Shown here piece after piece: positions 7,932 to 18,948 of a stretch of 64,000 nt of DNA. Both the position numbers and the translations under genes were made by a program. The notes beneath the pieces were generated by a model, which made no database searches, had not been told where the DNA came from, and saw only the letters and a list, made by a program, of their open reading frames with translations. Numbering within the stretch: position 1 is the first letter of the stretch; the number at the start of each line of letters is the position of its first letter. The DNA is taken from contig CAVTHW010000018.1 of NCBI GenBank assembly GCA_963734625.1, positions 1 through 64,000 of the forward strand, given 5' to 3'. The stretch comes from CAVTHW01 sp963734625 (GTDB lineage Bacteria; Acidobacteriota; Terriglobia; Bryobacterales; Bryobacteraceae).

Positions 7932-10353
7932 GTGGGCTACACCACTTCAACCGGGGCTTCAGCCCGCATCCGTTGGCCGCATTTCTACTTTGCAGTGGCT
8001 CTCACCACGCTGGCGACGCTGCTGCTGGAGCTGTCGCTGACGCGGATTTTCTCGGTCGTCTTTCACTATCATTTTGCATTCCTGGCCATTTCCATCGCGC
8101 TATTCGGACTGGGCGCCGGGGGAGTTTTCGCATACGTGGTGGCTGACTGGCGCGGGAACCTCTTCGCCAAGCTAGGGGCGCTATCGGCGCTGAACGCCGT
8201 GGTGGTGACGCTGTCCCTGATTCTGAACCTCTCGCTGCGGCAGGATCTCGGGTTCTGGAGCCTGGCCCTGGTGTACTTTCCCGCTACTTTGCCATTCTTC
8301 CTGGCGGGAACGGTGGTTTCCCTGGCCGTGGCCGAGTCGATCGAACGGGTGAACCGGGTTTATTTCTACGATCTAGTCGGCGCGGGCGTGGGCTGCCTGC
8401 TGCTGGTCCCGCTGCTGAATAGTTTCGGCGGTCCCAATACGGTTCTGGCGACGGCCGCCTTTTACGCCGCTGCGGCTGGGGTCTGGTATAGCCTGGCGGG
8501 CAGAGTGACCGGCCGGGCGGTCAGCGTGGGGCTGGCGCTGGCGCTGCTGATGCTGCTGGGCTACAACGCGAAGTTCCGGGTCATCGACGTGAAGTACGCC
8601 AAGGGACAGGCGCTCCAGGATGAAGCCTTCGTCAAATGGAACAGCTTCTCCAGGATCGGCGTATCGCGCGAGACACCCAAGCGAGGTCCGACGATCTTTA
8701 TCGATGCGGATGCCTCGACCGCCATCTCGTACTTCAATTTCGACCAGCTCTCGGAAGCGGACCGGCACTCACTGTTGTACGAGGGACCAGGCTTCCCCTA
8801 CCTGCTGCGGCCCGGCGCCAAGACCCTGATTATCGGGCCAGGCGGCGGCTGGGACGTGGCGCGGGCGCTGGCCGGGGGCAGCCAGGACGTCACGGGCGTC
8901 GAGATCAACCCGATCATCGCCCGAACCATCATGCAGCAGCGCTACGCCGCATATAGCCAGCGCATCTACCTGCGGCCGGAAGTGCGGATCGTGGTGGAAG
9001 AGGGCCGCAGTTTCGTACGGCGCAGCCCGGAGAAGTACCAGGTCTTGCAGGCGACGCTGGTGGACACCTGGGCGTCCACGGCGGCCGGCGCTTACGCGCT
9101 ATCGGAAAACAACCTCTACACCAGCGACGCCTTCTACGACTACCTGAGGCACCTGACCGACGACGGCATCCTGGCCTTCACGCGCTGGGGACTGGAACCG
9201 CCCCGGGAGAGCCTGCGTTTGCTCTCGCTGGCCCGCGTGGCTCTGGCCCGCCTGGGAGAGACCGAGCCGTGGCGGCACGTGATCGTGGTGCGCCAGGGGA
9301 AGCTGTCGGACTCCGGCGGCTGGGGCGCGCTCGACACGGTCATGATCTCCCGGAAGCCGTTTTCCGCCGACGATGTGGCACGCGTCCGCGACGCCATACG
9401 CGAAACCGGATTCCAGGCGATTTGCCTGCCCGATGAACGCATCCCCAACCCGTTCACGGAGTTGATCCGGACGTCCGATCCGGCGAAGTTCGAACAGGCT
9501 TATTCCTACAACATCGGTCCCGTAGACGACAACCGTCCGTTTTTCTTCTACACCGTGCAGCCGCGCGACATCGGGACTTTCCTCGGCCACTTCTTCCGTG
9601 GAGACCAGCCGGGTGAGTCCCGCGCCGATTTTAAGGTCAACCTGGCGGTCCCGGTGATGTTCGGACTGATGGCGATCAGCCTGGTGGCCACCGGAATCAT
9701 CCTGGCTCTGCCGCCCCTGCTGTTGCGGGAGCGGCTGCCGCGCGACAAGTCCTTAGGCAGATTCCTGCTTCTCTTTCTCTCGATCGGCGCGGGCTACATC
9801 CTGGTCGAGGTCGCGCTCATCCAGCGCTTCGTGCTGTTCCTCGGCCATCCGACCTACGCGCTCACGGTCATCATTTTCTCGATGCTGGCCGCCAGCGGTT
9901 GCGGGAGTTACTTCAGCCGCCGCGCGGTGGGGTTGTCGGAGGCGCGCCTGAGCCGGGTGCTGATCGCGGTCGCGGCCGCCGTCGGGCTGCTCGGCCTCTG
10001 CTGTGCAGCCGGTGACCGGGGCGGGGGTGGGCTGGCCCCTATGGCTGAAGGTCATGACCACGGTGCTGATGATCGCGCCGCCGGCATTTCTTATGGGGAT
10101 GCCGTTCCCGGCCGGCCTGAGCTTACTGGAAACGCGCCACAAACCCTCCGTAAAGTGGGCCTGGGCGCTGAATTCGGCGGCCAGCGTTCTGGGCTCGGTC
10201 AGCGCCATGTTCCTGGCGATCTACCTGGGGCTGCAGGCGACCCTGCTGGCGGGCGGCTGCCTGTACGTGCTAGCCCTGGCGGCGATGCGGCTGGGCGGGC
10301 GGAATACAGCCGAGGCGAAAGCGCCGGGAGCCTCAGTCCTCGCCCGGCCGTGA
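7932..10353 (+). CDS. Membrane-embedded spermidine-synthase-like protein (frameshifted)
   Basis: About 800 residues once one frame break is ignored. Six or so hydrophobic helices (residues about 20-215) precede a spermidine-synthase-like Rossmann domain (motif IIGPGGGWDVARAL at about 297-310, then VTGVEINP), and more membrane helices follow (about 575-800). This layout is typical of large acidobacterial and planctomycete polyamine-synthase-fold membrane proteins of unknown substrate. The frame changes by one base at about 9996-10003; the true C-terminus, with PPAFLMGMPFPAGLSLLE, continues in the next frame to 10353. The GTG start at 7932 has GGAG too close for a normal site, so the start is uncertain. 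The 3' end overlaps convergent lpxA by 21 bp. Confidence 0.75.
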
Positions 10354-11148
10354 GGCGACTGGCTGGCGGCAGACGCCGCGCTGACTGCTTCGGATAAAAC
10401 CCACCAGGTGGAGCGTGTGTGGAGTCGGGATCTCCGTCTCGATTTTCTTCAGCGCGTCCGCTAGCTTCAATCCTGACCGATAGAGCAGGAGGTAGGCCTT
10501 CTTTAGCGGTTCGATTTCGGCGAGGCTGAAACCGGCCCGCTTAAGCCCGACCAGGTTGAGGCCGCAGGGCGCGACGTTGAAACCCGTGTAGAGGAAGAAT
10601 GGCGGCGCGTCCTTATTGACCCGAGTGTTCCCGCCGATCATCGCCAGCCGGCCGATTTTCGAGAACTGGTGGATCACGACCCCGCCGGAAACGAAAGCCT
10701 GGTCTTCGATTTCGACGTGTCCCGCCACCAGGGCGCAACTGCAAATCACCGTCGAGTTGCCGACGCGGCAATTGTGGGCGATATGTCCGGAGGTCATGAT
10801 GTAGTTGCCGTCGCCGATGACGGTCGCCGACTCCGGCTGCGTCCCCCGCGAAATCGTGTAGTGCTCGCGGATGACGTTGTCGTTGCCGATGGTCAGGTAG
10901 CTGCGCTCGCCGGTAAAGGCCTTGTCCAGAGGATCGGTCGCCAGCACCGTGCCGGCCGAAATCGAATTCCGGTCACCCAGGCTGGTCCAGCGCTTGACGT
11001 AGACGTAGGGCTCCAGGCGGCAGTGCGCGCCGATAGTGACGTCCTGTTCGATGACGCAGTATTCCCCGATCACGGTCTGGGGGCCGATATGCGATGCGGG
11101 ATCGACCCGCGCGGTGGGCGCGATCGAAGCCGAGGGATCAACGGGCAT
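10333..11148 (-). CDS. lpxA: UDP-N-acetylglucosamine O-acyltransferase LpxA
   Basis: 271 residues, close to the usual length of about 260. It transfers the first 3-hydroxyacyl chain to UDP-GlcNAc in lipid A synthesis, in the cytoplasm. The left-handed beta-helix hexapeptide repeats fill about 10-190, followed by the LpxA C-terminal helical domain (LVGLKRAGFSLAEIEPLKKAYLLLYRSG). The conserved GHIAHNC segment carries His122 and the catalytic-equivalent His125. It is divergent from lpxD with 46 bp between starts, so the two lipid A acyltransferases probably share a control region. No acyl carrier protein or lpxC is in the window. Confidence 0.93.
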   Translation of the reverse strand: MPVDPSASIAPTARVDPASHIGPQTVIGEYCVIEQDVTIGAHCRLEPYVYVKRWTSLGDRNSISAGTVLATDPLDKAFTGERSYLTIGNDNVIREHYTISRGTQPESATVIGDGNYIMTSGHIAHNCRVGNSTVICSCALVAGHVEIEDQAFVSGGVVIHQFSKIGRLAMIGGNTRVNKDAPPFFLYTGFNVAPCGLNLVGLKRAGFSLAEIEPLKKAYLLLYRSGLKLADALKKIETEIPTPHTLHLVGFIRSSQRGVCRQPVASRPGED

Positions 11149-11194
11149 AACCTTGTATCATACTGTAGGAGCCGGACGCCTCCGGCCCGGAGGA

Positions 11195-12164
<970 letters not shown>

Positions 12165-12238
12165 CTGCATTTGGGTCGCATAAACTGTCAGTATTCGGCA
12201 TTCGGCAGCCGAGACTTGAGAATGAAGGGGAAAAACAA

Positions 12239-13786
12239 ATGAGAAACCACTCCATGGCCCGGTGGGCCAGCGTGTTCGTGCTCATCACATTGTTCGTACT
12301 GGCTTTGCCGTTGATGGGGCAGACGACTCCCCCCTCGGCGCCTCGCGACGTCCTGGTGAAGTTCCGGGCCGTGACCGTGCAGGCCCTTGAAGAGGTGGTG
12401 CGGCAGCACGACATCGAGGATGCCAAGTGGGTAGGCGGCACCGGCGTGATCAAGTTCCGCTCTCGCAGCCAGGGCGTAGCGGCGATGGTCAGAGCGCTAT
12501 CGGCCCGCGCCGACGTGCTCTACGCGGAGCCGGATTACATTGTGACCAGAATGGTGGAGCCAAACGACCCCTCATACGGCTCTCTGTGGGCCATGCCCAA
12601 GATCAGCGCCCCCGGGGCCTGGGACTCCTTCACGGGCTCTGCCAGTGTGGTCGTAGGGGTTGTGGATACCGGCATTGACTACACACATCCGGATCTGGCA
12701 GCCAATGTGTGGTCGGCGCCGGACGGATTCAGCTTCAACGGTGTGACCTGCGTTGCAGGCACGCACGGATACAACGCCATCAAGAATACCTGCGACCCGG
12801 CGGACGACAACAGCCACGGCACGCACGTCTCGGGGACGATCGGCGCGGTGGGCAACAATGACACCGGCGTGGTGGGCGTCAACTGGAACACGAGCATCAT
12901 GGGGCTGAAGTTCCTGAACGCGCAGGGCAGCGGCTACACTTCCGACGCTGTCGACGCGATTGAGTTCGCCATCCAGGCGAAGCTGCAACGCGGCGTCAAT
13001 GTACGCGTGCTTTCCAACAGTTGGGGAGGGGGCGGATATTCCCTGACGCTCTATAACGAAATCAGCAAGGCCGGCGACAATGCCATTCTGTTCGTGGTTG
13101 CCGCTGGGAACAACGGTGTCAGCAACGACTCCACGCCGACCTATCCGGCAAACTACAATTTGGGGAACATAGTGGCGGTAGCTGCGACCGACAGCAGCGA
13201 CAATCTGGCATCCTTTTCCAACTACGGCACTAGCACCGTGCACCTGGCCGCGCCCGGCGTGAGCATTCTGTCGACGGTTCGCCGTGGTTCTTATGCATAC
13301 TACAGCGGCACGTCCATGGCTACGCCGCATGTGTCGGGAGCCGCGGCGTTGATTCTTTCTAAATGCACTGGGCTGGACACAGCGGGCGTCAAGGCGGCTA
13401 TTCTAGACCACGTCGATCACGTCACCGCGCTGGCAGGCAAGGTATTGAATGGCGGGCGCCTGAACGTCAGCGCCGCCATCAATAGCTGTAGCTCAGCCCC
13501 GCCGCCCGTTGCCGCCTCGCTCTCCGTAACTCCATCGAGCCGGACCGTGAAACAAGGCAAGTCGACGACGTATACAGCCGTGATCACCCCCGTCGACGCA
13601 AAGCTAGCCGGCTTCGGCGTGGTTGGCGGGATGCCATCCAATGCGACCCAGAGCGTCAGCGGGAAAACGCTGACCATCACCACATCCCGCACGACGCCGC
13701 GGGGAACATACACGCTCACTATTCAGGGGACTGTCAACGGCGGCTCGGCGCTGACCACGACCGCCACGCTGACTGTCACGAAGTAG
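12239..13786 (+). CDS. Secreted S8 subtilisin-like serine protease
   Basis: 515 residues from the ATG at 12239, chosen for the signal peptide (RWASVFVLITLFVLALPLMGQ) and the upstream AAGGGG. An I9-like propeptide spans about 35-105 (DVLVKFRA ... VLYAEPDYIV). The S8 catalytic domain shows Asp143 in VVDTGIDYTHPDLA, His193 in NSHGTHVSGT and Ser359 in SGTSMATPHVSG. The last about 95 residues are an Ig-like beta domain with a Thr- and Ser-rich surface. It should act outside the cell or on the surface in protein degradation. The convergent O-antigen ligase gene overlaps its stop by 11 bp. Confidence 0.92.
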   Translation: MRNHSMARWASVFVLITLFVLALPLMGQTTPPSAPRDVLVKFRAVTVQALEEVVRQHDIEDAKWVGGTGVIKFRSRSQGVAAMVRALSARADVLYAEPDYIVTRMVEPNDPSYGSLWAMPKISAPGAWDSFTGSASVVVGVVDTGIDYTHPDLAANVWSAPDGFSFNGVTCVAGTHGYNAIKNTCDPADDNSHGTHVSGTIGAVGNNDTGVVGVNWNTSIMGLKFLNAQGSGYTSDAVDAIEFAIQAKLQRGVNVRVLSNSWGGGGYSLTLYNEISKAGDNAILFVVAAGNNGVSNDSTPTYPANYNLGNIVAVAATDSSDNLASFSNYGTSTVHLAAPGVSILSTVRRGSYAYYSGTSMATPHVSGAAALILSKCTGLDTAGVKAAILDHVDHVTALAGKVLNGGRLNVSAAINSCSSAPPPVAASLSVTPSSRTVKQGKSTTYTAVITPVDAKLAGFGVVGGMPSNATQSVSGKTLTITTSRTTPRGTYTLTIQGTVNGGSALTTTATLTVTK

Positions 13787-15023
13787 ACGGGCGCGGATAT
13801 CCCGCAGCGTAACCGATGGCGATTACGCTGAGGAACATCTGAAGCACTTCGCTGTCGCCCAGGTTGTGCTCGAAGACGCCTGCCACCAGGACGGCGATGA
13901 TGGCGGCAATGCAGCCGTGCAAAAGCGGCCGTGCAGCGGCGGCGCGCCGGAAATCCCACAGCACCTTGCCCACCAGCCACAAGAACACCAGTAGTACCGG
14001 GATCCCGCGCTCGGCGGCGTACTGCAAATAAATGTTGTGCAAGTGCCGGCGCCATCCCCAGGGCAGCGGGCGCGGTATATCGGCGGGCACGTATCGTTCA
14101 AACTGCCGGTCAACCTGTTCCGGCCCCAATCCGAACCAGGGATGCGCCTTCACCATTTCGAGGCCGGTGCGCCACAAGACCAGCCGGTGCTGGTTCGAGT
14201 CCAGGTACGAGCCAGGCTGCGAGATGGAAGCGACGCGCTGCCGCACCGTGGCCGGCGCAACGAAGAAGCCCACCACCAACACGACCGGCAAAACCAGCAG
14301 CGATTTCCAATTCCAACGCCACATCAGGTACACGAGGCCCGCGGCCGCGCCGAGCCACGGCCCTCGCGTGAGCGCCAATAGCAAGGCCAGTGCGATCACA
14401 ATGGCACAAGCGGCGAGCAGCATCCAGCGCTTTCTGCCCTCTTTGGAGAACATCAGCAGCGCGGCCAGCAGCAGCAGAACAATCATGAGCTGGCCGGCGA
14501 AAGTCATCCAAAGACCCATAAATCCGGTGATTCGATGTCCGACCAGCTCTTGATACATGCTGCCGCCGCTCTGTTTCACCGCCAGAAAACGCCGCCAGAA
14601 TTGAAACAGTCCCAATCCCGCCGAACACGTCGCTCCGGCCACCCACCATAAAATCAGAGTAAGGCTGTCGCCAGCCTTGCGGAACACTGTCGCAATCGTA
14701 ACGAGCGCCAGGATGAATACGTAGAATTTGCGAACTTGCGGCAATCCCGCCACTACGTCTCCGGACAGCAGCAGCGACAGCAAGGTCCCGCCGATGAAGA
14801 GCGCCAGCGGCAGCTTGATGGGGGGAAACCGCAGCCGCTCCCGCGATAACAGGATCGCGACGAACGACACAGCGAGCAGGGTGTGGCTGGCGGCTATGGA
14901 GAACAGCGGAGCCACCGCGGCGGCGAGCGTCAGCCAAAAAGCAGTGCGCTGAAGGGCGCTTTGACGGTTTAGTGCCACGGAGCGAAAACCTGGGAGTCTC
15001 TTGCGACGCAGATAGGGTAACAT
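13776..15023 (-). CDS. O-antigen ligase family membrane protein
   Basis: Polytopic inner-membrane protein of the Wzy/WaaL (O-antigen_lig) superfamily, 415 residues from ATG 15023 or 423 from ATG 15047. About ten to twelve hydrophobic segments are visible, and a large periplasmic loop has the family pattern HRLVLWRTGLEMVKAHPWFGLGP followed by HNIYLQYAAERGIP. It either joins polymerised glycan to a lipid acceptor or polymerises repeat units; sequence alone does not separate these. The start codon at 15023 overlaps, on the opposite strand, the ATG of the initiating sugar transferase, so the two genes are fired back to back. Confidence 0.82.
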   Translation of the reverse strand: MLPYLRRKRLPGFRSVALNRQSALQRTAFWLTLAAAVAPLFSIAASHTLLAVSFVAILLSRERLRFPPIKLPLALFIGGTLLSLLLSGDVVAGLPQVRKFYVFILALVTIATVFRKAGDSLTLILWWVAGATCSAGLGLFQFWRRFLAVKQSGGSMYQELVGHRITGFMGLWMTFAGQLMIVLLLLAALLMFSKEGRKRWMLLAACAIVIALALLLALTRGPWLGAAAGLVYLMWRWNWKSLLVLPVVLVVGFFVAPATVRQRVASISQPGSYLDSNQHRLVLWRTGLEMVKAHPWFGLGPEQVDRQFERYVPADIPRPLPWGWRRHLHNIYLQYAAERGIPVLLVFLWLVGKVLWDFRRAAAARPLLHGCIAAIIAVLVAGVFEHNLGDSEVLQMFLSVIAIGYAAGYPRPSTS

Positions 15024-15741
15024 GAAATGCTTGATTGCGCCGAACATCGATGGAGCCCCGGCGAAGGCCCGGCCTGCCGACTGGAAGCAGGTGCTGGACG
15101 ATCTGGCGGCGCGTTATCCGCTGCCGGATCCGAGGAGTCTGCCCCGTCGCATCCTGGAGCGCGCGCTCGCCGCCGCCGTCCTGGTCATTACGTTTCCGGT
15201 CATGCTGCTGGTGGCGCTGGCAATCCGGCTCGATTCTCCTGGGCCGGCGCTGTTCCGCCAAAAGCGGGTCGGCAGGGGCGGCCGTCTGTTCGATTTCGTG
15301 AAGTTTAGAAGCCTATACCACGATGCCCGGCAGCGGTTTCCCGAACTCTACGCGTACCAGTACGCGCCCGCGGAGATCGAGCAGCTCTGCTTCAAGGTCC
15401 CCAACGACCCGCGAGTGACGCGCGCCGGTGAATGGCTTCGCCGTACCACCCTGGATGAGCTGCCGAATTTCTGGAACGTTCTGACGGGCGACATGGCTCT
15501 GGTCGGGCCGCGCCCGGAGATTCCGGAGATGCTGCCGTATTACAGGGACGAGCACCTCATCAAATTCTCGGTGCCGCCGGGCGTCACCGGTTTGGCCCAG
15601 ATCTCGGGCCGCGGCCGGCTGAGATTTCTGGAAACCGCGCGACTCGACGCGCAGTACGCGGCGAATCGGAGCCTCCGGGTGGATCTGCAGATTCTGGTCC
15701 GGACGCTTTCTCTCATATTGCGCCAGGACGGGGCGTTCTGA
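15022..15741 (+). CDS. Initiating sugar transferase (polyprenyl-phosphate glycosylphosphotransferase)
   Basis: 239 residues of the bacterial sugar transferase family (PF02397, WcaJ/PglC type). One hydrophobic helix (ALAAAVLVITFPVMLLVALAI, about 53-73) is a membrane or re-entrant anchor, followed by the family core KRVGRGGRLFDFVKFRS, RRTTLDELPNFWNVLTGDMALVGPRPE and PGVTGLAQISGRG. It loads the first sugar phosphate onto undecaprenyl phosphate, starting assembly of a surface glycan. It is the short form without the extra N-terminal membrane bundle. The stop TGA overlaps the next gene's ATG (TGATG), so it heads a tightly coupled four-gene run. Confidence 0.9.
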   Translation: MKCLIAPNIDGAPAKARPADWKQVLDDLAARYPLPDPRSLPRRILERALAAAVLVITFPVMLLVALAIRLDSPGPALFRQKRVGRGGRLFDFVKFRSLYHDARQRFPELYAYQYAPAEIEQLCFKVPNDPRVTRAGEWLRRTTLDELPNFWNVLTGDMALVGPRPEIPEMLPYYRDEHLIKFSVPPGVTGLAQISGRGRLRFLETARLDAQYAANRSLRVDLQILVRTLSLILRQDGAF

Positions 15742-16697
15742 TGAGTATTCCGGTGTCCGGGCGCCGGATGGCGGTGGTCGGCGCGACCGGCTTCATCGGC
15801 TCGCATCTGACCGAACTCCTGGTACGGAGCGGAGCCGAAGTGCTCGCCGTCGCGCACAGCCGCCGCCGGCTGGCCAATCTCGCCGCCGTCGCCGGCGGCT
15901 GCCGGTTCGTCCTGGCCGATATTCTGGAGCGCGAACAGGTGCGCGCGGTGCTGGCCGATTTTCGGCCCGAGGCCGTATTTCATCTCGCGGCGGACGTCGA
16001 CGCCGATGAAAGCTTCGAACACATGACGTCTTCAATCCAGAGCAACACAATCGGCACCGCCAATGTGCTGGATGCGTCGGCCGGATCGGGTGCGGCGGTG
16101 TTGGTCTACGCCGACTCCTGCAAGGTCTATGGCAACGGGCCGGTGCCCTACCGGGAGGCGCAGCCGGACGCGCCGCTCTGTTCCTACGCGGTCGGGAAAG
16201 CGGCGGGATGGCGATTGTGCCGGCTGGCATCCGCGATGACCGGCATGGCCGTGTGCAGTCTGCGCTCCACGTTTGTCTATGGGCCCCGGCAGAATCCCAA
16301 TCTCATCACCCACGTGTGCGATTGCGTTCGCGACGGCGTCCCGGTGCGCCTGCTGGGCGGCTCGCAGACGCGGGACTTGCTCTTCGTGGAGGACGTTGTC
16401 CGAGCGTTCGCTGCGGCTGCCTCCGAACCGGGGGCGTGGGGCCGAATCGTGCCCGTAGGCGGAGGCGCGGAGTTGGGCGTGGTCGAGATCTGCCGCGAAG
16501 TCGTAAGCCTCCTCGGCAGTTCGATCGAAATAGTCGCCGGGGCGAACGAACCTCGTCTGACCGAGATCTGGCGCAGCTATTGCGACAACCGGGAGGCGGC
16601 GGATTGGCTGGGATGGTCACCTGAAATCGGTTTGCGCGAGGGCTTGTCCCGGACGCTGCCCGAACTCTCGCAGACGAATCCAACGGTTCTGCCGTGA
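15741..16697 (+). CDS. NAD-dependent epimerase/dehydratase (extended SDR)
   Basis: 318 residues. The N-terminal nucleotide-binding motif is GATGFIGSH and the active-site pair is YAVGK (Tyr and Lys spaced by three), with VYADSCKVYGNG upstream as in UDP-sugar epimerases. It probably makes an activated sugar for the neighbouring glycosyltransferases. Its position between the initiating transferase (1-bp overlap) and a GT4 gene (4-bp overlap) supports this. The exact nucleotide sugar cannot be read from the sequence. Confidence 0.88.
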   Translation: MSIPVSGRRMAVVGATGFIGSHLTELLVRSGAEVLAVAHSRRRLANLAAVAGGCRFVLADILEREQVRAVLADFRPEAVFHLAADVDADESFEHMTSSIQSNTIGTANVLDASAGSGAAVLVYADSCKVYGNGPVPYREAQPDAPLCSYAVGKAAGWRLCRLASAMTGMAVCSLRSTFVYGPRQNPNLITHVCDCVRDGVPVRLLGGSQTRDLLFVEDVVRAFAAAASEPGAWGRIVPVGGGAELGVVEICREVVSLLGSSIEIVAGANEPRLTEIWRSYCDNREAADWLGWSPEIGLREGLSRTLPELSQTNPTVLP

Positions 16698-17818
16698 TCC
16701 GGGTCGCGCACCTCATCCATACGATGCTGTACGGCGGAGTTGAGACGTCCCTGCTCAACTGGCTCCGCACCATGGACCGCAGCCGGTTCGAGATTCACTT
16801 GTTCTGTTTCGCCAATCCGGGCGCGACGGAAACGCCGTTCGTCGAAGCCGCCGCCGCGCTGGGGTTCGCGGTTGAACGCATTCCGTGGAGCCGCCGCAAA
16901 CCCCTGCTGCGCGCGGCCAGAGTCATGGCGCGGCACATCCGGGCGCGGCGTATCGACATCCTGCATTGCCACAATACCTATGCCCAGCTTGTCACCTTGG
17001 CCGCGGGCTGGATGACCGGCGTCAAGACCATCACCACCTTCTATGTCTGGGGCGAGTTCGGATGGAAGCGCGCCGTCCTGCAATGGGCCGACCAGCTTTC
17101 CGCGCCGCTGCTCGACGAGGTGTCGGCGCATTGCGAGCGCACCGTTGCCGACACGATCGCGCGCGGCATCCCGGCCAGCCGGGTGCGGCTGCTGACGAGC
17201 GGCTTCGAGGCGAAGCCGGTCTATCTGAGCCCGGAAGAGCGCCATCGCCGGCGGTGCGAGCTCGGCGCGGACGCCGGCTCGGTGGTGCTCATCTACCTGG
17301 CCCGTTTCTGGCCCGAAAAGGCGCACGATTCGCTGGTCCGCGCCTTTCGCGAAATCCTCGACCGGGAGCCGCGCGCGCGGCTTTGGCTGGCCGGCTCGGG
17401 GCCTGAACAGACCAGGGTTCGCGCGCTGGCGGGTGAGCTTCGAGTGGACCAGAATATTTGTTTCCTGGGCTTTCGAACCGACATCGCCGAGCTGCTCGCC
17501 ATGGCCGACATACAGGTCCACCCGAGCGATAACGAGGGCGTGGCGATGGCCGTCTGCGAAGGAATGGCGGCGGGCCTTCCGATCGTGGCAAGCGCCGTGG
17601 GCGGCCTGCCCGAGGTCCTGCGGCACGAGGAATCGGCTCTGCTGATAGCGCCGCGCAATACCGGCGAGCTGGCCGGCGCCGTGCTGCGCCTGATCGCGGA
17701 ACCGGAGACTCGCCGCCGACTCGGGGCTGCCGCGCGGCGATTCATCGAAGAAGAGTACTCGCTCGCCGCCGCCACCGCGCGCGTGGAAGCGGTCTACGAG
17801 GAAATGATGGTGCGATGA
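16694..17818 (+). CDS. GT4-family glycosyltransferase
   Basis: 374 residues, GT-B fold. The N-terminal domain has the glycine-rich HTMLYGGVETSLLNW loop. The C-terminal half shows VVLIYLARFWPEKAHDSLVRAF, then the nucleotide-binding block PSDNEGVAMAVCEGMAAGLPIVASAVGGLPEVL, whose Glu residues match the EX7E signature. GTG start overlapping the epimerase stop by 4 bp. It is a cytoplasmic or peripheral-membrane enzyme extending the lipid-linked glycan. Donor and acceptor sugars are unknown. Confidence 0.9.
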   Translation: MIRVAHLIHTMLYGGVETSLLNWLRTMDRSRFEIHLFCFANPGATETPFVEAAAALGFAVERIPWSRRKPLLRAARVMARHIRARRIDILHCHNTYAQLVTLAAGWMTGVKTITTFYVWGEFGWKRAVLQWADQLSAPLLDEVSAHCERTVADTIARGIPASRVRLLTSGFEAKPVYLSPEERHRRRCELGADAGSVVLIYLARFWPEKAHDSLVRAFREILDREPRARLWLAGSGPEQTRVRALAGELRVDQNICFLGFRTDIAELLAMADIQVHPSDNEGVAMAVCEGMAAGLPIVASAVGGLPEVLRHEESALLIAPRNTGELAGAVLRLIAEPETRRRLGAAARRFIEEEYSLAAATARVEAVYEEMMVR

Positions 17819-18948
17819 GAATCGGAATCTTCGTGCTGGCCGCCGGAAGGACGGCGGGCGGCCCCGAGACGTACGAGGTACAACTGATCCGGGCGCTCGC
17901 CAGGATCGACAGCACCGACACCTTCTTCATCTACTCGACCAGCCGTGACGCGGCCGCCGTGATCGGCCCGCTTCCGGACAACTTCACTTTCCGGGTGCTC
18001 CGGCCTGCGATTCGGGCCGTCGCAGTCTCCATTACGCTGCCGCGCTGGATGGCTTCCGACGGCGTGGATTTCTTTCACGCCACCTACGCGCCGCCGCCCG
18101 TACCGAACCGGCCATTTCTGTTCACCATGCACTGCGTGAGCAACTTCGCGCATCCCGAGTTCTATCCAACCTTGATCCGCTGGCGTCTGAACGCGCTCGA
18201 AAGAATCGGACTGCGGCGCGCCGCCTCCATCCTGTGCGTTTCGGACTTCGTCGCGGAGCGCCTGCGCGAGGACTTGGGTGTCGCGCCCGAGCGCACCACG
18301 ACGATCTACAACGGCGTCGGTCCCGAGTTCACCGCGCTGCCCGCGGACCAGGCCCGCGCGCGCATTGCGGAGCGGTTCGGAATCGAATCTCCGTATGTGC
18401 TCTATGTCGGAAAGCTGCAAGCGCGCAAAAACGTCGTGGGGTTGATTCAAGCGTTTGCGCGCTACCGGAACGAGACCGGCTCGGCGGCCAGACTGGTGCT
18501 GGCGGGCAAGCGGGTCGAGACCTCGGAAGGAATCTCCGAAGCCATCGCCGCCCTCGGACTGCGCGAGGAGGTCGTCGAGCTCGGATACGTCGCCCCTCCC
18601 TCCGCCGATCCGCAATCTCCGCTGCCGCAGCTCTACGCCGCGGCGCGCATGACCGTGTTCCCCTCCTTCTACGAAGGGTTCGGCCTCCCGGTGGTGGAGG
18701 CGATGGCGTGCGGCAGCCCGGTCATCGCCTCGAATGTGACCAGCCTGCCCGAGATAGCGGGTGGCGCGGCCATTCTGGTCGATCCGCACTCGATCGATGA
18801 AATCGCCGCGGCGATGGCGCGAATCGACGGCAACCCGGAGCAACGCGGCGAGCTCATCGAGCGGGGTCTGGTCCGGGCCCGCCGTTTCACGTGGGAGAAC
18901 TGCGCCCGGCAGACCTTGGACGCTTATCGCCGGCTACACGGCGCATGA
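17815..18948 (+). CDS. GT4-family glycosyltransferase (mannosyltransferase-like)
   Basis: 377 residues, GT-B fold of the GT4 family. It shows GRTAGGPETYEVQLIRAL at the N-terminus, FFHATYAPPP, YVLYVGKLQARKNVVGLIQAF at mid-protein and the EX7E-type FPSFYEGFGLPVVEAMACGSPVIASNVTSLPE. This pattern is common in mannosyl- and rhamnosyltransferases of O-antigen clusters. ATGA overlap with the preceding gene. Its 3' end overlaps a convergent membrane gene by 62 bp. Role in chain extension is an inference from context. Confidence 0.9.
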   Translation: MRIGIFVLAAGRTAGGPETYEVQLIRALARIDSTDTFFIYSTSRDAAAVIGPLPDNFTFRVLRPAIRAVAVSITLPRWMASDGVDFFHATYAPPPVPNRPFLFTMHCVSNFAHPEFYPTLIRWRLNALERIGLRRAASILCVSDFVAERLREDLGVAPERTTTIYNGVGPEFTALPADQARARIAERFGIESPYVLYVGKLQARKNVVGLIQAFARYRNETGSAARLVLAGKRVETSEGISEAIAALGLREEVVELGYVAPPSADPQSPLPQLYAAARMTVFPSFYEGFGLPVVEAMACGSPVIASNVTSLPEIAGGAAILVDPHSIDEIAAAMARIDGNPEQRGELIERGLVRARRFTWENCARQTLDAYRRLHGA